Counted from the stretch's first letter, positions 34,155 through 45,831 are shown. The stretch: 64,000 nucleotides of DNA from Mortierella sp. BCC40632 (GCA_011634665.1 WAEK01000006.1:2486001-2550000); one strand, 5' to 3'. A program made the numbers and translations. Notes: generated by a model from the letters alone, not told the origin.

Positions 34155-36570
34155 ATTAGGCCCCAGGTCACAAAAAAAGATGACTTACAGAGACGCGAAT
34201 GCCTGTCAGCATGTTGTACATAAGCACATAGTTAACGTGGTCTTCGCCAATCCGCGTGCCGATCAGAACTCGGTCGTTGTCGTTCCGCTTCGAAATCCGT
34301 CGGCTGCTATTCTTCCGGAGGGCTTCCTTACGGCGTCTTGCTTCCATCTCCTCCATATCCATCTCATCATCCGACCGGTAGAACGACGTTGTCGCCAAAT
34401 CGGCCGAGTACGTGTTCCGTCGCTGCACCTGGCGTCGACGCGCCCGACTCGAGCTCTCTGCTTGGGGATCCATCAGAGTTGATGGTTGCTGTGATGGCGA
34501 AGACTGCTGAAGCTGCTGTTGCCTGAGACCTGTTGGTGAGCCGGGGGCGTCGCCCAGCAAGAGCGAGCCCGTGTGGCTCTTGCGAATATCAAGCGTGGAG
34601 GCACGCACAGGTGGTCCAAAAGGCGGCGACCCCGACTTGGACTGATACCCACCACCCGCACCAGATGCACCCACCACAGTCGTAGGCCCAGAAAGTATCG
34701 AGGCCGCTGCTCGTGTGGGGGTCGTCGCTGTGATTGCAGCGGACTGCATCGGTGGCTCTTTTGGACTGGGCATGGGCTGTTGTTGCAGCAGCGGCTGTTG
34801 GCGAGTGCTCAAGGGCTGAGAGGGCGCACCAACAGTCAGCGAGGCCTTTGTCGAAGGGACAGTAACAGCAGGGAAACCTGCTGTTGCCGTTGTTGTTGTC
34901 TTTGGAGCAGTAGCAGCAGCGGTAGAGATGCCTGCGGGAAAACAGGTCGGCAGTGAAGACGTCGCGGGGGGTATGGGCATCTTGGCAAGCGAGGTCATGC
35001 TGGCGACGGTCGACGAGACGTCAGAGACTTTGGTGGGTGAATAGCTGGATGGTCTTGGTCGGTTTGTGTTTGTAGTCGAGGTCGTTCCCGTCGAAGGAGT
35101 AGCTGTCGTACGTGCAGGTGCGGCTGTGAGAGCTGCCAGCGCCTGATCCACGGCGGACGGCCGTTGTGGACCAGAGGAAGAAGAGGAGATGGAAGAGGCT
35201 GGTGTTGAGACCGAGGTCGCTATGGAGTTGTAGCTCGTGGCAGGGAAGGAGCCGGTCGAACTGAGGGTGGGTGAAGGTTGGTACGTCTGTTGCAGGCGTG
35301 GCTCATTGGCGAAGCGCTGTGGGTGCGGAAGAGAGTCGTCAAAGTGACCATTGACAGGTCGCTGTGAAGACGGTGCAGGCGCCAGGGATGAGAGTCGTGG
35401 GGGGACGAATTGGTGTTGTTGTTGTTGCTGCTCAGACGAGGAACGCTGTGGTGGTGAGGGTGGCGGCGATGCAGGAATCTGTTGATGAGGTGGGGAGACA
35501 GCAACGAATGGTGATGAAGAAGGGAGTTTTGGAGCAAGTGAAGAGATCCGGGGTGGGGTCATTGGGTTGATCGGCGGGTTCATGGATGGTTTGTTGGGCG
35601 ATCGAGCCAGTGGCGGATCTAGAGAGGTTGTAAAGGGTGGCAATAGGAGAAGGAGAGATCAATGGGTGAGAGAGAAGAAGCAGGAGGCAGGAAAAAGATG
35701 GAAAGGAAGGAAGGAAGGAAGGAGTAGATGAATGGATGAATGGATGAATGGATGAATGAAGAGATGAATGGACGAGAGGATGAGAGGGATGGGATGGATT
35801 GATGTAGAGATGGATGAATGGGATAGGATGGGATGGGATGTGACGGGAAAGAGTGAGTGAGAGTGAGCAAAAGAAGGAAGGAAAGGAAGGAAAGACGGAA
35901 GCAAGAAAGAAAATAGAGAGAAGAGATATGATGGCAGACAACGGGTCGATCTGAACGTCTCTTCTTCTTCTTCTTCTTCTTCTCTCCTCTCTCTCTTTCT
36001 CTCTCTCCTCTCGAAAGAGAGTGAGAGAGAGTGTGTGTGTGTGTGAGAGAGAGAGAGGCGGATCAGCTGCCGACAAGACAAGGAAGCACGCGGCTGCAAC
36101 AAAAAAAAATAAAAAAAAAAAAAAAACGACAACGGAGAAGAAGCCGAGCACATGGTGCGTGCCGTACCTGAGGTCATCATCGCCAGCGGTGCAGATGGGG
36201 ACAATGGAGGCGAGGATGTCAATGATGGCAGCAATGACGACAAGGGTGTCGACGCCTGCTCGGGTGACTTTGGTCCTGCGGCGAGAAGGCCATGGCCGTA
36301 GAGGGCGCCGTTGGCGAAGCTGTTGCCGTTGCTGTTACTGTTGCTATTCTTGGCATAGCGGGCAGAGTCTTCCGCATGGGGAATGTCTTCATAAAAGCCC
36401 CTGGCATGGCTGCCGGTGATGCGCCCAGCCGCAGCGATGCCGCTGGCGGAGTCCATGAGAGTGGCAGCAATGGCAGAGGCGGAGGTAGGGGCACTGGCCG
36501 TCGGGCTGGCCTTGGTGGTGGAGTTGGGGGTATTGGTGGTGATGAGCGGATGAACCTGGGATGAGTGCAT
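31390..36570 (-). CDS. MSS4: Phosphatidylinositol-4-phosphate 5-kinase
   Basis: Eight exons: 36570-36168, 35618-34189, 33924-33845, 33720-33606, 32748-32593, 32443-32033, 31942-31634 and 31518-31390; all phases close, giving 1010 residues. The enzyme makes PI(4,5)P2 at the plasma membrane. The first 580 residues or so are disordered (Ser/Pro/Thr/Gln-rich), longer than the catalytic part. The kinase domain then shows family landmarks in order: [59 protein letters not shown] with the nucleotide-binding loop, [41 protein letters not shown], the YYLGIID catalytic/metal motif, and [19 protein letters not shown] leading into the C-terminal helix. A downstream in-frame donor at 31582 could add 17 residues after SQDK. 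Intron 1 contains GGAT/GAAT-type repeats, and the intron between exons 2 and 3 contains a CT tract. Confidence 0.93.
34091..34153. repeat. CT microsatellite in a PI(4)P 5-kinase intron
   Basis: About 31 CT units in the intron between exons 2 and 3 of the PI(4)P 5-kinase gene. On the transcribed (minus) strand it reads as GA repeats. Confidence 0.92.
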
Positions 36571-36808
36571 GGGCAGGGTGGACTACAAGGCACTGTCGAT
36601 GCAGCGCAGGGGGCGTTGAAGGGGAAGGAGACGGAGGAAGAGACGGAGGCGAGTTTGCGGGCGAAGGTCTGTCTGCTGTTGTGTGCAGGGTGAGGAGATA
36701 ATAGGCAGGGGAGAGAAAATAAAAAAAAGAAAAAGTAAAGATGCAAGTCAACAGATGGATTAATGGATTTATCGGATTTAACGGATGGATTTAATCGGAT
36801 GGATTTAA

Positions 36809-36848
36809 CGGATGGATGGATGGATGGATGGATGGATGGATGGATGGG
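36809..36848. repeat. GGAT tetranucleotide repeat
   Basis: About ten tandem GGAT units upstream of the PI(4)P 5-kinase start. Related GGAT/GAAT arrays occur at about 35,725-35,840 inside the first intron and at 36,978-37,012. Confidence 0.85.
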
Positions 36849-37114
36849 ATCCGTTTGCTTGTTTGCGGATGGGCGGAGCGCAGAGAGATTTAAACCAGAC
36901 CTGACCGGGAAAAGATGGAAAAGATGGACTAAAGTCCGGCCGCCGGATCAAAAAATCCCGGAAAAAGAGCACGGATGATGGATGGATGGATGGATGGATG
37001 AATGGATGGATGGAGAAAGAGACAGAAAAGTTTGATATGGACTGCGATGGGATGGAAACAGAAAAGACGCAGATACGCAGATTGCTGCAGAGTATGTGTG
37101 TGTGTGTGTATGTG

Positions 37115-37162
<48 letters not shown>

Positions 37163-37442
37163 TGAGCAAAAAGGGAGCAAAAGGGTCAGAGAAGCAAAGG
37201 AAAAGGAGTCGACGCCCGTCGGAGAGCGTGCACGGCATTAAGAGCCGGGCCTGAAAAACATGGACCATCGCCCTTTGGTCACCAGCACACGCGAATGGGA
37301 TTGAGAATGGACAGCAAGTAATGGACAATGATATTCATTGCCCATTCCTCTACTCCTGACCCAATGGGCGATGCGAAATGGACAGGATGAATCTGAACAA
37401 TAGACCCATTAGTCGCCGCTCTCTCCTTTGCCTTGTCTTTCT

Positions 37443-37482
<40 letters not shown>

Positions 37483-37779
37483 ATATCTAATTTTATGCAG
37501 CGATCCTCTCTCTCTCTTTCTCTCTCTCTCTCTCTATTATCTCTATGCACGAAATATGTGAGTATGCAGCCCGCTTGGGGGAAGAGAAGAGGCGGAGATG
37601 CCCTTAGTCTGTCTGTGGGGACAGGGGCCTTCGGAGAGCCCGCAGACCCTCTCTCACCGCCCCCTGTCTACAACAACAACTCCTACCTTTCCTCTCTATC
37701 CTCTGCGACACCATCCTTGCATCCTTGGCCATGTGCCCACCTTGCCACTCCTTCTCATACGCTCTCACCCCTGGTCCCA

Positions 37780-38455
37780 GTCCTCGATTCAAAGAGATCC
37801 AACACAGTCCAGGGCTTCAGGTACCAGAGGAGCACTGATTGCATATGTCTCGGCGTAATATCCCCATCGTCATCACCGTCCTCATTTGTACTCTCTTTCG
37901 TTTCTGCAATGGTATTTTATTTTTGTGAGCGGAAAAACATAAAAAAGAGGTCCACCGCTCACGTTCGCAACATGGTCAATCCTCCTTCTCCTCCTATTCC
38001 TCCTCTCGCTCTTCTCCCTCTTGGTTACAGCTCATTGTCCTGGCTCTCGTCACAAACACACACCCCCCTCTCCTTTCTCCCATGGTTTTCGATCAACTTT
38101 GTACTCTCATCCAGCCCTCATATTTTTACACACCCATTGTTACAGAAACCAAGTTCCCTCAGGGGTTTCTTCTAGAAGAACATAGAGAACTAGCCCACTC
38201 TTTTTCTCTCTTTCTCTCTCTTTCTCTCTCTCTCTCTCTCTTTCTTTTTTCTTTCTCTCTCCCCTCTCTCTCTCTCTCTCTTTTTTTTTTCTTTCTCTCT
38301 CCCTCTCTCTCTCTCTCTCTCTCATCCTCCGTTTGTCTTAAAAATTGACTTTGATCCGGAACATGGTTCGCTGGGTACCCACCTAATCAACAGATAATCG
38401 CGAGATCGAAGCAGTAGAAGACGTCAACACTTGCTACTTTTAGAGCAAGACCAGC
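37780..38455. repeat. Segmental duplication, copy A (matches 40505-41112)
   Basis: A diverged direct repeat of roughly 0.65 kb. Matching blocks in the same order include the ATTGCATATGTCTCGG block, the TTCTGCAATGGTATT block, TTTTTGTGAGCGGAAAA, the region around CATGGTCAATC, and a final block around ACATGGTTCGCTGG followed by CAGATAATCGC. Copy A has gained long CT tracts in the middle. Edges are approximate because I aligned by eye. Confidence 0.8.
38338..38382 (-). pseudogene. Relic of the terminal Argonaute exon
   Basis: On the minus strand, after an AG acceptor, this reads VGTQRTMFRIKVNF then stop. The functional last exon at 41047-41015 reads [10 protein letters not shown] then stop. The upstream flank is also shared. 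No other Argonaute exon is recognisable next to the relic, so it is a detached tail left by duplication, and the original stop position has been lost. It could alternatively be an unused downstream exon of the same locus. Confidence 0.6.
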
Positions 38456-38800
38456 AAATACACGCCCAGATACATCAGTACATACTCCTACTACTCCACA
38501 AAAAAAAATGTAGAGAGGTAGGCTGTAGACCGGAAAAAAAGTGGGTGTTTCTTTGAAAGCCTGCTCTCGTTCAGTTACGCAGAGACCATGGGCCTGTCAG
38601 ATCCATACGCGTTTAACATTTGTAATCGGCCATCCTTCGCGCCTTTTTTTTTTATATATATAGCCGAACAACGAGTCTTGAGTACCAAGAGAAAAGACAA
38701 GTGTGAGTTGCCACCAATGCAACACCATCTTGGCTTGATAACAGTAGAAAAGAGAATGAGGGCACTTTCGTGAAGCTGCATCAGCGAATTTTGTGGTCGA

Positions 38801-40050
38801 TCAGCTAAGGAGAAGATCAACAGTCCTCCTGTGATCACTAGGCAAGTGGGATCGGGTTTGAACCATTATAGTCTTTGACGCGTCGAGGAGGAGTGTAGAA
38901 AGGGGGGTTGAATGTCCTTCAGGAGAATATGAACAAAAAAGAATTTTCCAATAAAAAACCTACTCCAGCGAGAAGGCCTCCAAATTTCTTCTCTTTTCTT
39001 TTCTTTTCTTTTTTAGCGACAGAACCACGCCAATACATGACCATTCACTAAAGCGCGAAATATGGACTGACAAAAAGCCTAGTTTACCCTGGTGATCTAA
39101 TTACCTTTGCCATGACCGAGCCAAGCTTCTTCAGAGCTTCCAGTGCCGCCTTCCCCTCATGACACAGATACTACGCCAGAGAAGGAATAGTCTTAAGAAG
39201 AAGAAAAAAAAAAGACGGCGTACAAAACAAGGCTATGGTGAATATTGCAAGCCCAGCCCACCCTATATGAAATACAATAAAAATAAAATAAAAAGAGCTT
39301 ACGAGCGCACTGATACCGTGGTTGTCAAAGCGACAGAGTCAGCATCTAGTAAGCTTCAGACTACAAACCGGTCGATACTAGTCGTAGGTTTATAGTTACA
39401 TGACCTCTTTGTTTTCTTCTTTCTTCTATGATGGCCCTTACAAGTGTTTTTAACACACCTTTCATTTCGTCTGCATGACTCGGCGATATAAAAGGCAGTT
39501 CAGGAATGGCGGCGTAATTCGCCTTCCCTCGGGATTGCAAAAAAAAAAAAAAAAAAAAAAAAGGTCCATTTGGGCGACCAAAGACATGGTGGTTGTTGGG
39601 ACTCCATAAATGGCATCATTGATCCTATTTTTTTTTTTTTTTTTTTATTCTAAACAGTCAAAAGCCTCGCAAAGTAAGCTCTGAAAAAGCATTGGAGCTC
39701 CCTAAAAGCTCTACCGCTTGTTGTCGAGGTTCAATAGAGACATTTATACAGATGATGAGCTTTCAAAAAAAAAAAAAAAAAAAAGTCTTTTGCTCACTCT
39801 ACCAAACCACCAAGATACTGCAACTCAATATTGCGGGAGAAATTCTTGTATTGAACGAGGAGCTATCGACTAGAGCATTTTCATAGCATATAACAATAGG
39901 AGCAGTAGGAGCAGGGGCGGTGGACGGTGATGGTGCGCATTTTTTTCCCCTTCCACTTTTCTTTCTGGAAGTAGGTGAGGAGGTGAAGCTAGATCCGCTA
40001 TTATTGACTAAAGAAGTCATTCTTGTATCTTGATCCATATTTTCGCCCAT
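38801..40050 (-). CDS. Hypothetical protein, several small exons, boundaries partly uncertain
   Basis: Coding-like segments in compatible phase suggest one gene on the minus strand. Exon 1 is about 40050-39811, beginning MGENMDQDTRMTSLVNN, with Ser/Pro and a basic patch SRKKSGRGKK. A later exon near 39,540-39,460 encodes ANYAAIPELPFISPSHADEM. A short exon near 39,350-39,318 encodes DADSVALTTT. An exon near 39,171-39,106 encodes YLCHEGKAALEALKKLGSV and ends at a GTAATT donor. A possible last exon ends at TGA 38801-38803 with STPLSTLLLDASKTIMVQTR. The middle part is helical in character. The link between exon 1 and the IPELPF exon is ambiguous. I recognise no family. It lies between the two copies of the duplicated segment, so it may be recently inserted, decaying, or a neighbour caught in the duplication. 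Confidence 0.4.
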
Positions 40051-40087
40051 TTGGCGGGTATGAAGAGAGACAGAGACAGAGACAGCG

Positions 40088-40136
<49 letters not shown>

Positions 40137-41014
40137 AACAGCCTTCTCTCATTCTCAAAGTGTAATCCCGCAGGTGCGGACAGAAAGTGCGGGCTTTCTT
40201 TTCTTACTCCGCCCATTCATTCTCTCTCCTACCTGTCTTCCTCTCCTCCCTTTCATTTCTCGACATACTTTTCTCATCATCTTACATTCCCTTTATATTT
40301 CGCGCTAGTACGTTACATGTAGGTAGACTATTCTTGTCATTTGGAGCCTCGTGAGATCACAGTGAATTTTTTTTTTTAATGACGAAGGGGGGAAAACGGA
40401 CAAAGGAAGTCCGATGGTCACAAACTCTTCTGATTCAACTCTAAATGATTCAGGGTCCTTACAGAGAAGATCGCGTGCAACAAGGACCCCCCTTCTCTCA
40501 ATTATTCCCCTGGTTCCCTGTCTTCGACTCACAAAGGATCCGATTCAATCCAGGGGGGAGGGGGTCCAGGTACCAGGAAAGCATTGATCAATGATTGCAT
40601 ATGTCTCGGTGTAATATTCCCCATCATCGCCATCCTCATTTGCACTCTCGTTTCTGCAATGGTATTGATTTTATATTTTATTTTTGTGAGCGGAAAACAT
40701 AAAAAAAAAAAATTCTAGAGGTTCGCCGTTCTCGTTCACAACATGGGTCAATCGTCATCTTCGCACTCTTCTTCTTCTTCCTGACAAGTCCATCGCCCTG
40801 GCTTTGGACAAAAGCCATCAGAGCTTTCGATCGACCCCTGTTCTCTCATCTGATCTTCGCCTTTAAACAAAATCTTTTAGGCACCATTGCCACAAAAAAA
40901 AAAAAAAAACAAAAGTTTCTTCAGAACACTTTTTTTTTCCAACAAGAAAGAGTTTAGAGAGATGACCTTTTCTTCCTCTCTTTCTTTCTTGTTCGCCTGT
41001 CTTGGACGTCAATT
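40051..41014. other. Spacer with GA repeat and most of duplication copy B
   Basis: The 964 bases between the hypothetical gene and the Argonaute stop. It begins with a GA microsatellite (about 40,091-40,133) in the presumed leader of the hypothetical gene, and from about 40,505 it is copy B of the duplicated segment. No additional gene is seen. Confidence 0.6.
40091..40133. repeat. GA microsatellite
   Basis: About 21 tandem GA units immediately upstream of the hypothetical gene on the minus strand, where it reads as CT. Confidence 0.9.
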
Positions 41015-41112
41015 TTAAATCCAGAACATGGCTCGCTGGATACCCGTCTAATTAACATTCAGTCAGATAATCGCAAAAACGTCAATACATGCCAACCTAA
41101 GAGCAAACTTTG
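40505..41112. repeat. Segmental duplication, copy B (matches 37780-38455)
   Basis: Direct repeat partner of copy A, 2.7 kb away. It overlaps the 3' end of the Argonaute gene and includes its last 33-base coding exon. Blocks shared with copy A keep order and orientation, with small indels and A-run expansions. Confidence 0.8.
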
Positions 41113-41482
41113 ATACAACACACACACATACACACACAAACTCAAAGTAGACGCCTCTTACCGAAAGCTCGAAGATGGGCGAGTCACCCGCACCGCTGTA
41201 AACGCTGCCAACATCGGACTGATCACCACCCAAGTAGTGGCGAGCGCGGAAGGCAAGCAAATGAGCATAGTAGACTGGAGGGACAATGCTCACCGATTTG
41301 GTGCAGCGACCATACAAATGGCACAGTCGATAGGTCAGCTCTTGCATTGCATCGGAAGAAAGCTTGCTCTCGTTCAACAACACATGATACAAGGTCGGAC
41401 GCGAAGTTCCTTGCAATCCACCATGACTCAACAGATCTAAAGAGTTCATAATCACAACCAATTGACCTCCACATCAGTATTT

Positions 41483-41522
<40 letters not shown>

Positions 41523-44500
41523 GATTCCGTCACTTACAAAAGTTGAATTCGGTCGGATGGGTGATCACAGTATCGACGACCGTGCCGGCAACACAGTTTC
41601 CAGACCTGTCGGACATGCCGTTGGGGGTCGGGAAGAATCTGGTATGGTGTCTCTTCTTGACCACACAGAAGTTGATCTCCGGTTTAAACTTGGGATCTAC
41701 TCAATCACATTTCATGAAAAAAAAGACATTCAATCCTTCAATCCACCTTCACCAGCGAACCCTCAAAAAACAAACATGTCAAAAGAAGGATCACTTACCA
41801 TTCAACTGGCTACAGCCTTGTCTAATCGCCTCTACTTCAGTATAACGAACTTCTTCATACTGGCCCTCAGAAACTCCATCACGATAGAACATAATTCTTT
41901 GAGGAACAACATTGTTGAGGCGGCGGAATTCTCGAAGGAGGTCCTCCACAATGTTGCTCAGGTTATCAATCACCTAGAATATCCGAGAAGAGGACCATCC
42001 AAGGGTGTCAATGTTAGGCTTTTAGAAAGTTTTGATAGAGTCCATCAAAGACACAGTAAACCGATAAAATTACCTCCTGTCGACTGGCTTGGACATGCAG
42101 ACGACCAACGTAACGAGTGCACTGACTGTCCATCGAAGCCACCACTGCAACAACAGATGGCTTGGCCTCTCCAGGAGCAGGGTGAGTAACATCTGCTCCA
42201 AACACCATGGTCGGTTTATCCGAAATGAAGGGTAGCTCGTTAGGAGGAACAATGTTGTTCTTTCCTCCAAGCTGTAAAAGCATCCGTCAAATAGAAAGCG
42301 AGATGAAAGAGGTTAGTGGGTTTCATTCTCTGTGAGAAACTGAGTTACTATTAGGGAGAGATCCAAGTGCCCGAGACTCTCTTACCTTAATGTTAATCTT
42401 CAAATTGAGCATTCGGCAATATTGTTTCTACAGAACCCAGTCAGAAAATGTTGAATGAGTTAGTCTGATCGTTCTGCCGGTCTACATCGACAGTCAACTT
42501 TTGTCAATCTGCACGTAAAAGCAATTTCTCTTCCGCTTTTCATACCACTGTCGCAGGCGTGACTCTTGGTCCACGAAGCTTGATAGCTGTGACACACTGC
42601 GTAATCAGACTCTTTCCTTCGGTCTCACAGTAGGTCTTCACTCTGGAGTAAGTAGGACACTTGTTTGGCAAAATCACCAGAATGACTAGATAAAAGGCAA
42701 CCAGGATATCATGATTAGTACCATGATCATGTCGTCACCATAACATAGACCGCAAGGTCAAATACTTTTGGCAAAGGGAAATGAAATCACTCATTACATT
42801 GAGGTTCGGCCCTGCATTTAGCCAAGACCTTGGATCGAGCTTCATCAATGCTCGCCTCCACGTTTCCTCCTTGGGCCATTATAATAGCCGGGTCCTTGTT
42901 CAACACGGTCATTCCTAAAAATTAAAAAAAATATTCCACAAAGGAGACATATTGTGTTTAATTATCACAACGCTCAACATCAGGCGGGCGTCATGAACGA
43001 TTTAAGAGGATTGTCCTTACCGCTTTCGGTCATGGTAGCAGTCAGTTCTCGCACAAAGTCCCCAACCAACTTAGGAGCACTAAGAGTACGCAAAAGAAAT
43101 GAATTAGCTCTCAGTCAGGACGACTTTAAATCGAAAAAAAAAAAAGAGCAATGACACTTTGGCAAACTCTTACGATTTAAAGGCATTGTCAAACACAAGA
43201 ACTCCCCAGGAGGTAAGCTCGGCACCTTTGACCATCTTTTTAGCAGCAAACTAAACAATAAAGTAATAGTCTCTGGCAGTTAGAAACCAAGGAAATATTT
43301 CATTTGAAGTTGGAAGATGCCAGTCAGAAAAAAAAAAAAAAAAAGCTTCTTACATTCCATCCTCCTTGGCTTATTTCAGCCCTGGCATTGTTGCGGTAAA
43401 TAATCGAAGGAGGAGGAAGGACACGCGCCGGAACGGTAGTCATGTCGGATGACACCTCCATACCGAACGAACGCATGTACTGGTTCCTAGCGTAATCAAG
43501 AGAGCTGACAGCTTCATTGATTCGCTTTGCCCTCACATCCGGGCGAACACTCGTGCTTCTGATCATCTGAGTGGTTTGCATCTCATTCAGCTATAAAAAG
43601 GTGACAAAAGGCCAATAAGTGAAGGACACTGTTAGTCTTCACCAAAGAAACAATCAAGTTTTCCCAAAGGTTAGACTATGGATCATACTCCATCAATCAC
43701 TTACGCGTCGGTTGTAGTGCTTTCCGGAGACAATGTTGCACACTTCTGCTGGGAAGTACACGGTGCGGTTATCCTTGCCCTTGACACCAAGACAAGGCAG
43801 CATCGGGAACCTCAAATTGAGGTTGTAAGCTTCCCTGTAGTACTGAGCGACAGAAATCGTTCTCGCCGTTCCATCGTTCCGCTCTTGTCGAAACTTGATG
43901 TCATTCGCTGAACCTGAGCTCACCTCAGCGACCCTGAACCTACAAGTCAGAACGCGTAAATAAAGTTAGTAAAAAAAAGAGAGAGAGAGAATTATAGCAT
44001 CACTGGAGACGTTCTCTACGTACTGTCGCCTAAATTCTCCACCCCTGTGGGTGACAGTGAAGCTGCAACCCTTGAAGACGCTGTTCAATGAAGCGACTTC
44101 TCTTCTCTGGATAGCCCTCAGCATAGAAACATCGCGGATATTCTGAAACTCTTGAATCAGCGACACAAAATTGCCACCCTTCACGAAGGACGTGGCCACA
44201 GTGTTGACATTCAGGAACATTTGCTTTTGGCAAGTATAGACGGACTGGTGGATGCCATCTCGCTTTTCAATACACTTGCCAAGATCGACTGGATTGACAT
44301 CAGTGTAAACATTTCGTCCAATAGTGATCATCTCACCAGCGGGCTTGTGCATCACTGCGATATTCAAGGCTTTGAAAAAACAAACAAAAAAAAAGGCATT
44401 GCATAGGTTGTATGAGAAGCGGGTCTTGCATCCTGGCGAGAGGGGGGGAAAGAAAGAAAGGAAGAAAGAAGGAGGAACCGAATATCTTTACCTTGGCAGG

Positions 44501-45397
44501 CTGTGAGACAGCTGGCGGTAAGAGGACCCTTGCCTTTGAGGAACTTGTGAAGTTCATCAAGGAGAATAGTGTTGGCCTTTTTGATTCGAATTGTGAATTC
44601 GTTCCTCTTATTGTCACCTGGCTCGCTCGGATCGTCGTCTTTAGGATCCTTCTTTTCCTCCTTGGGCACTTCTTTGCCCTTGCCTTTGCCTTTGCCCTTG
44701 CCTTTGCCCTGGGCACCACCAGTAGCAGCAGCAGCAGCAGGGACACGGCTAGAGGAAGAGGCTGATGAAGCAGGCACGTCACGTCCAGTGGACGAATGAC
44801 CATCAAGAAGCTCAACCTTTCGAGTCAGGGTACCCGAGAATTGGAGCTCCTCAGAAGCATAGGCATTGCTTCGGCCATCAAAGACGACCCCGTTTGGGGG
44901 CAACTCCGGGAACCGCTCAATCAATGGCCAGAGCTGGCAAATTTTAAATTGAGAATAAGGACGTATAAGTACGGGAGAGGACAGTTTGCTGCGGCAGGCA
45001 GAAAGTACACCATTCATTCACACCATGGGCGACCCCGTGCAACTCGAGCATCTCACCTTTCGAGCCTTCTTGGGAGGCAGCTCGGGAGTGATGGAGATAT
45101 CGTAATGATAAATCACATCTGCTCCCAACTTGGATGATTTGAGTGTAGTCCCATTAATGTTGTAATAATCGAGAACGAGTCAGCAATGGAGTCTTGGGCA
45201 TGATGCCAATAGAACATGTGCAAATGATGACCGAGTCATTCCCAACCCAGAAGCAAGTCATCCAACCAAAGACAAACCTTTTTGATGGCAAAAAAGTTGG
45301 CCAGAACTTGAGTAGGCCTACCCTTCTTGCCACCAGCGTCGGGACGTAGCGCGTTCTCCGTTAAGGAGATGGGGGATTTGGGATTGGTAGATGTCAT
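41015..45397 (-). CDS. Argonaute, slicer-competent
   Basis: Sixteen exons: 45397-45278, 45128-45057, 44933-44492, 44369-44024, 43939-43705, 43590-43354, 43250-43174, 43079-43021, 42914-42798, 42685-42546, 42427-42386, 42271-42074, 41973-41799, 41696-41538, 41436-41162 and 41047-41015. All phases agree, giving 908 residues. It binds small RNAs and cleaves complementary RNA in fungal RNAi. Domains in order: N ([12 protein letters not shown]), linker, PAZ (about 230-400), MID ([10 protein letters not shown] near 569) and PIWI. The catalytic tetrad is complete: Asp656 in VFGADVTHP, Glu695 in ASRQE, Asp727 in [10 protein letters not shown] and His824 in [11 protein letters not shown]. An insertion in the N domain carries (GK)n repeats and an acidic stretch. 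The last 11-codon exon ([10 protein letters not shown]) fits the Argonaute C-terminus; an alternative acceptor nearer the donor would give GMY-stop. Exon 11 has only 14 codons. Confidence 0.95.
41480..41521. repeat. Abutting poly(T)-poly(A) tract (T23A19) in an Argonaute intron
   Basis: T23 followed directly by A19 within the intron between exons 14 and 15 of the Argonaute gene (41437-41537). The transcript would form a perfect U/A hairpin inside a 101-base intron. Confidence 0.9.
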
Positions 45398-45685
45398 TGT
45401 TGAGAAACAAAAAGAGACAAGGAATGCCAAGGCTTGCAACTCTGGGTCGACTCTTGTACCACTCAGACCCATGCATAATGCTCTATCACCAGTGGCTTAC
45501 AAGGAAATGGAAAGTGGGCGCGCCCATGAAGAGACTATGGCGCGCGAGACCCAGAAGCCCAAGGTCGTCCACAGAAGTCATTTTCACTAGGTAGATTGTA
45601 ATAGAGCCTCGGGAGCTTTAACAGAGCGGCCTTCGAACTTGACCAGTGGCCTCAGAGAGTCCAACTCTGTCAAAGAGAGATAACG

Positions 45686-45720
<35 letters not shown>

Positions 45721-45831
45721 TACAAGAAAAGTGGAGGACTGCGGCATGCATCCTGAAAGGTTCCATTACCATGCTCCTCTCCAACATTATGGAGCGGAGG
45801 AATGGGGGGTGGTCTCCTTGTAGACTGAATC
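45398..45831. other. Spacer between centrin and Argonaute
   Basis: The 434 bases hold the centrin 3' UTR and the Argonaute promoter. A T31 run lies at about 45,689-45,719. An in-frame upstream ATG at 45472 would lengthen Argonaute by 25 residues, but that segment is hydrophobic and unlike the Argonaute N-terminus. Confidence 0.55.

Larger units (their letters stand above)
36571..38800. other. Intergenic region upstream of the PI(4)P 5-kinase gene
   Basis: About 2.2 kb. It contains GGAT tandem repeats (36809-36848 and a second patch near 36,978-37,012), a TG then GA microsatellite (37,094-37,157), CT tracts (37,448-37,480 and 38,202-38,322), and the first copy of the duplicated segment (37780-38455) with an Argonaute-exon relic. 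Open plus-strand frames here are Ser/Leu-rich by-products of CT repeats. Confidence 0.55.

Noticed and set aside
35690..36100. Minus-strand frames rich in His/Pro/Ser between PI(4)P 5-kinase exons 1 and 2
   Set aside because: They are translations of GGAT/GAAT and GA/GAA repeats inside intron 1, bounded by good splice sites.
37378..38175. Plus-strand frame of 265 codons
   Set aside because: It is Ser/Leu/Pro-rich from CT repeats, crosses the duplicated segment and is not preserved as a frame in copy B.
38820..38890. Minus-strand GGTTCAAACCC resembling a tRNA T-loop
   Set aside because: No D-arm or acceptor stem at the right spacing, and the segment fits better in the possible last exon of the hypothetical gene.
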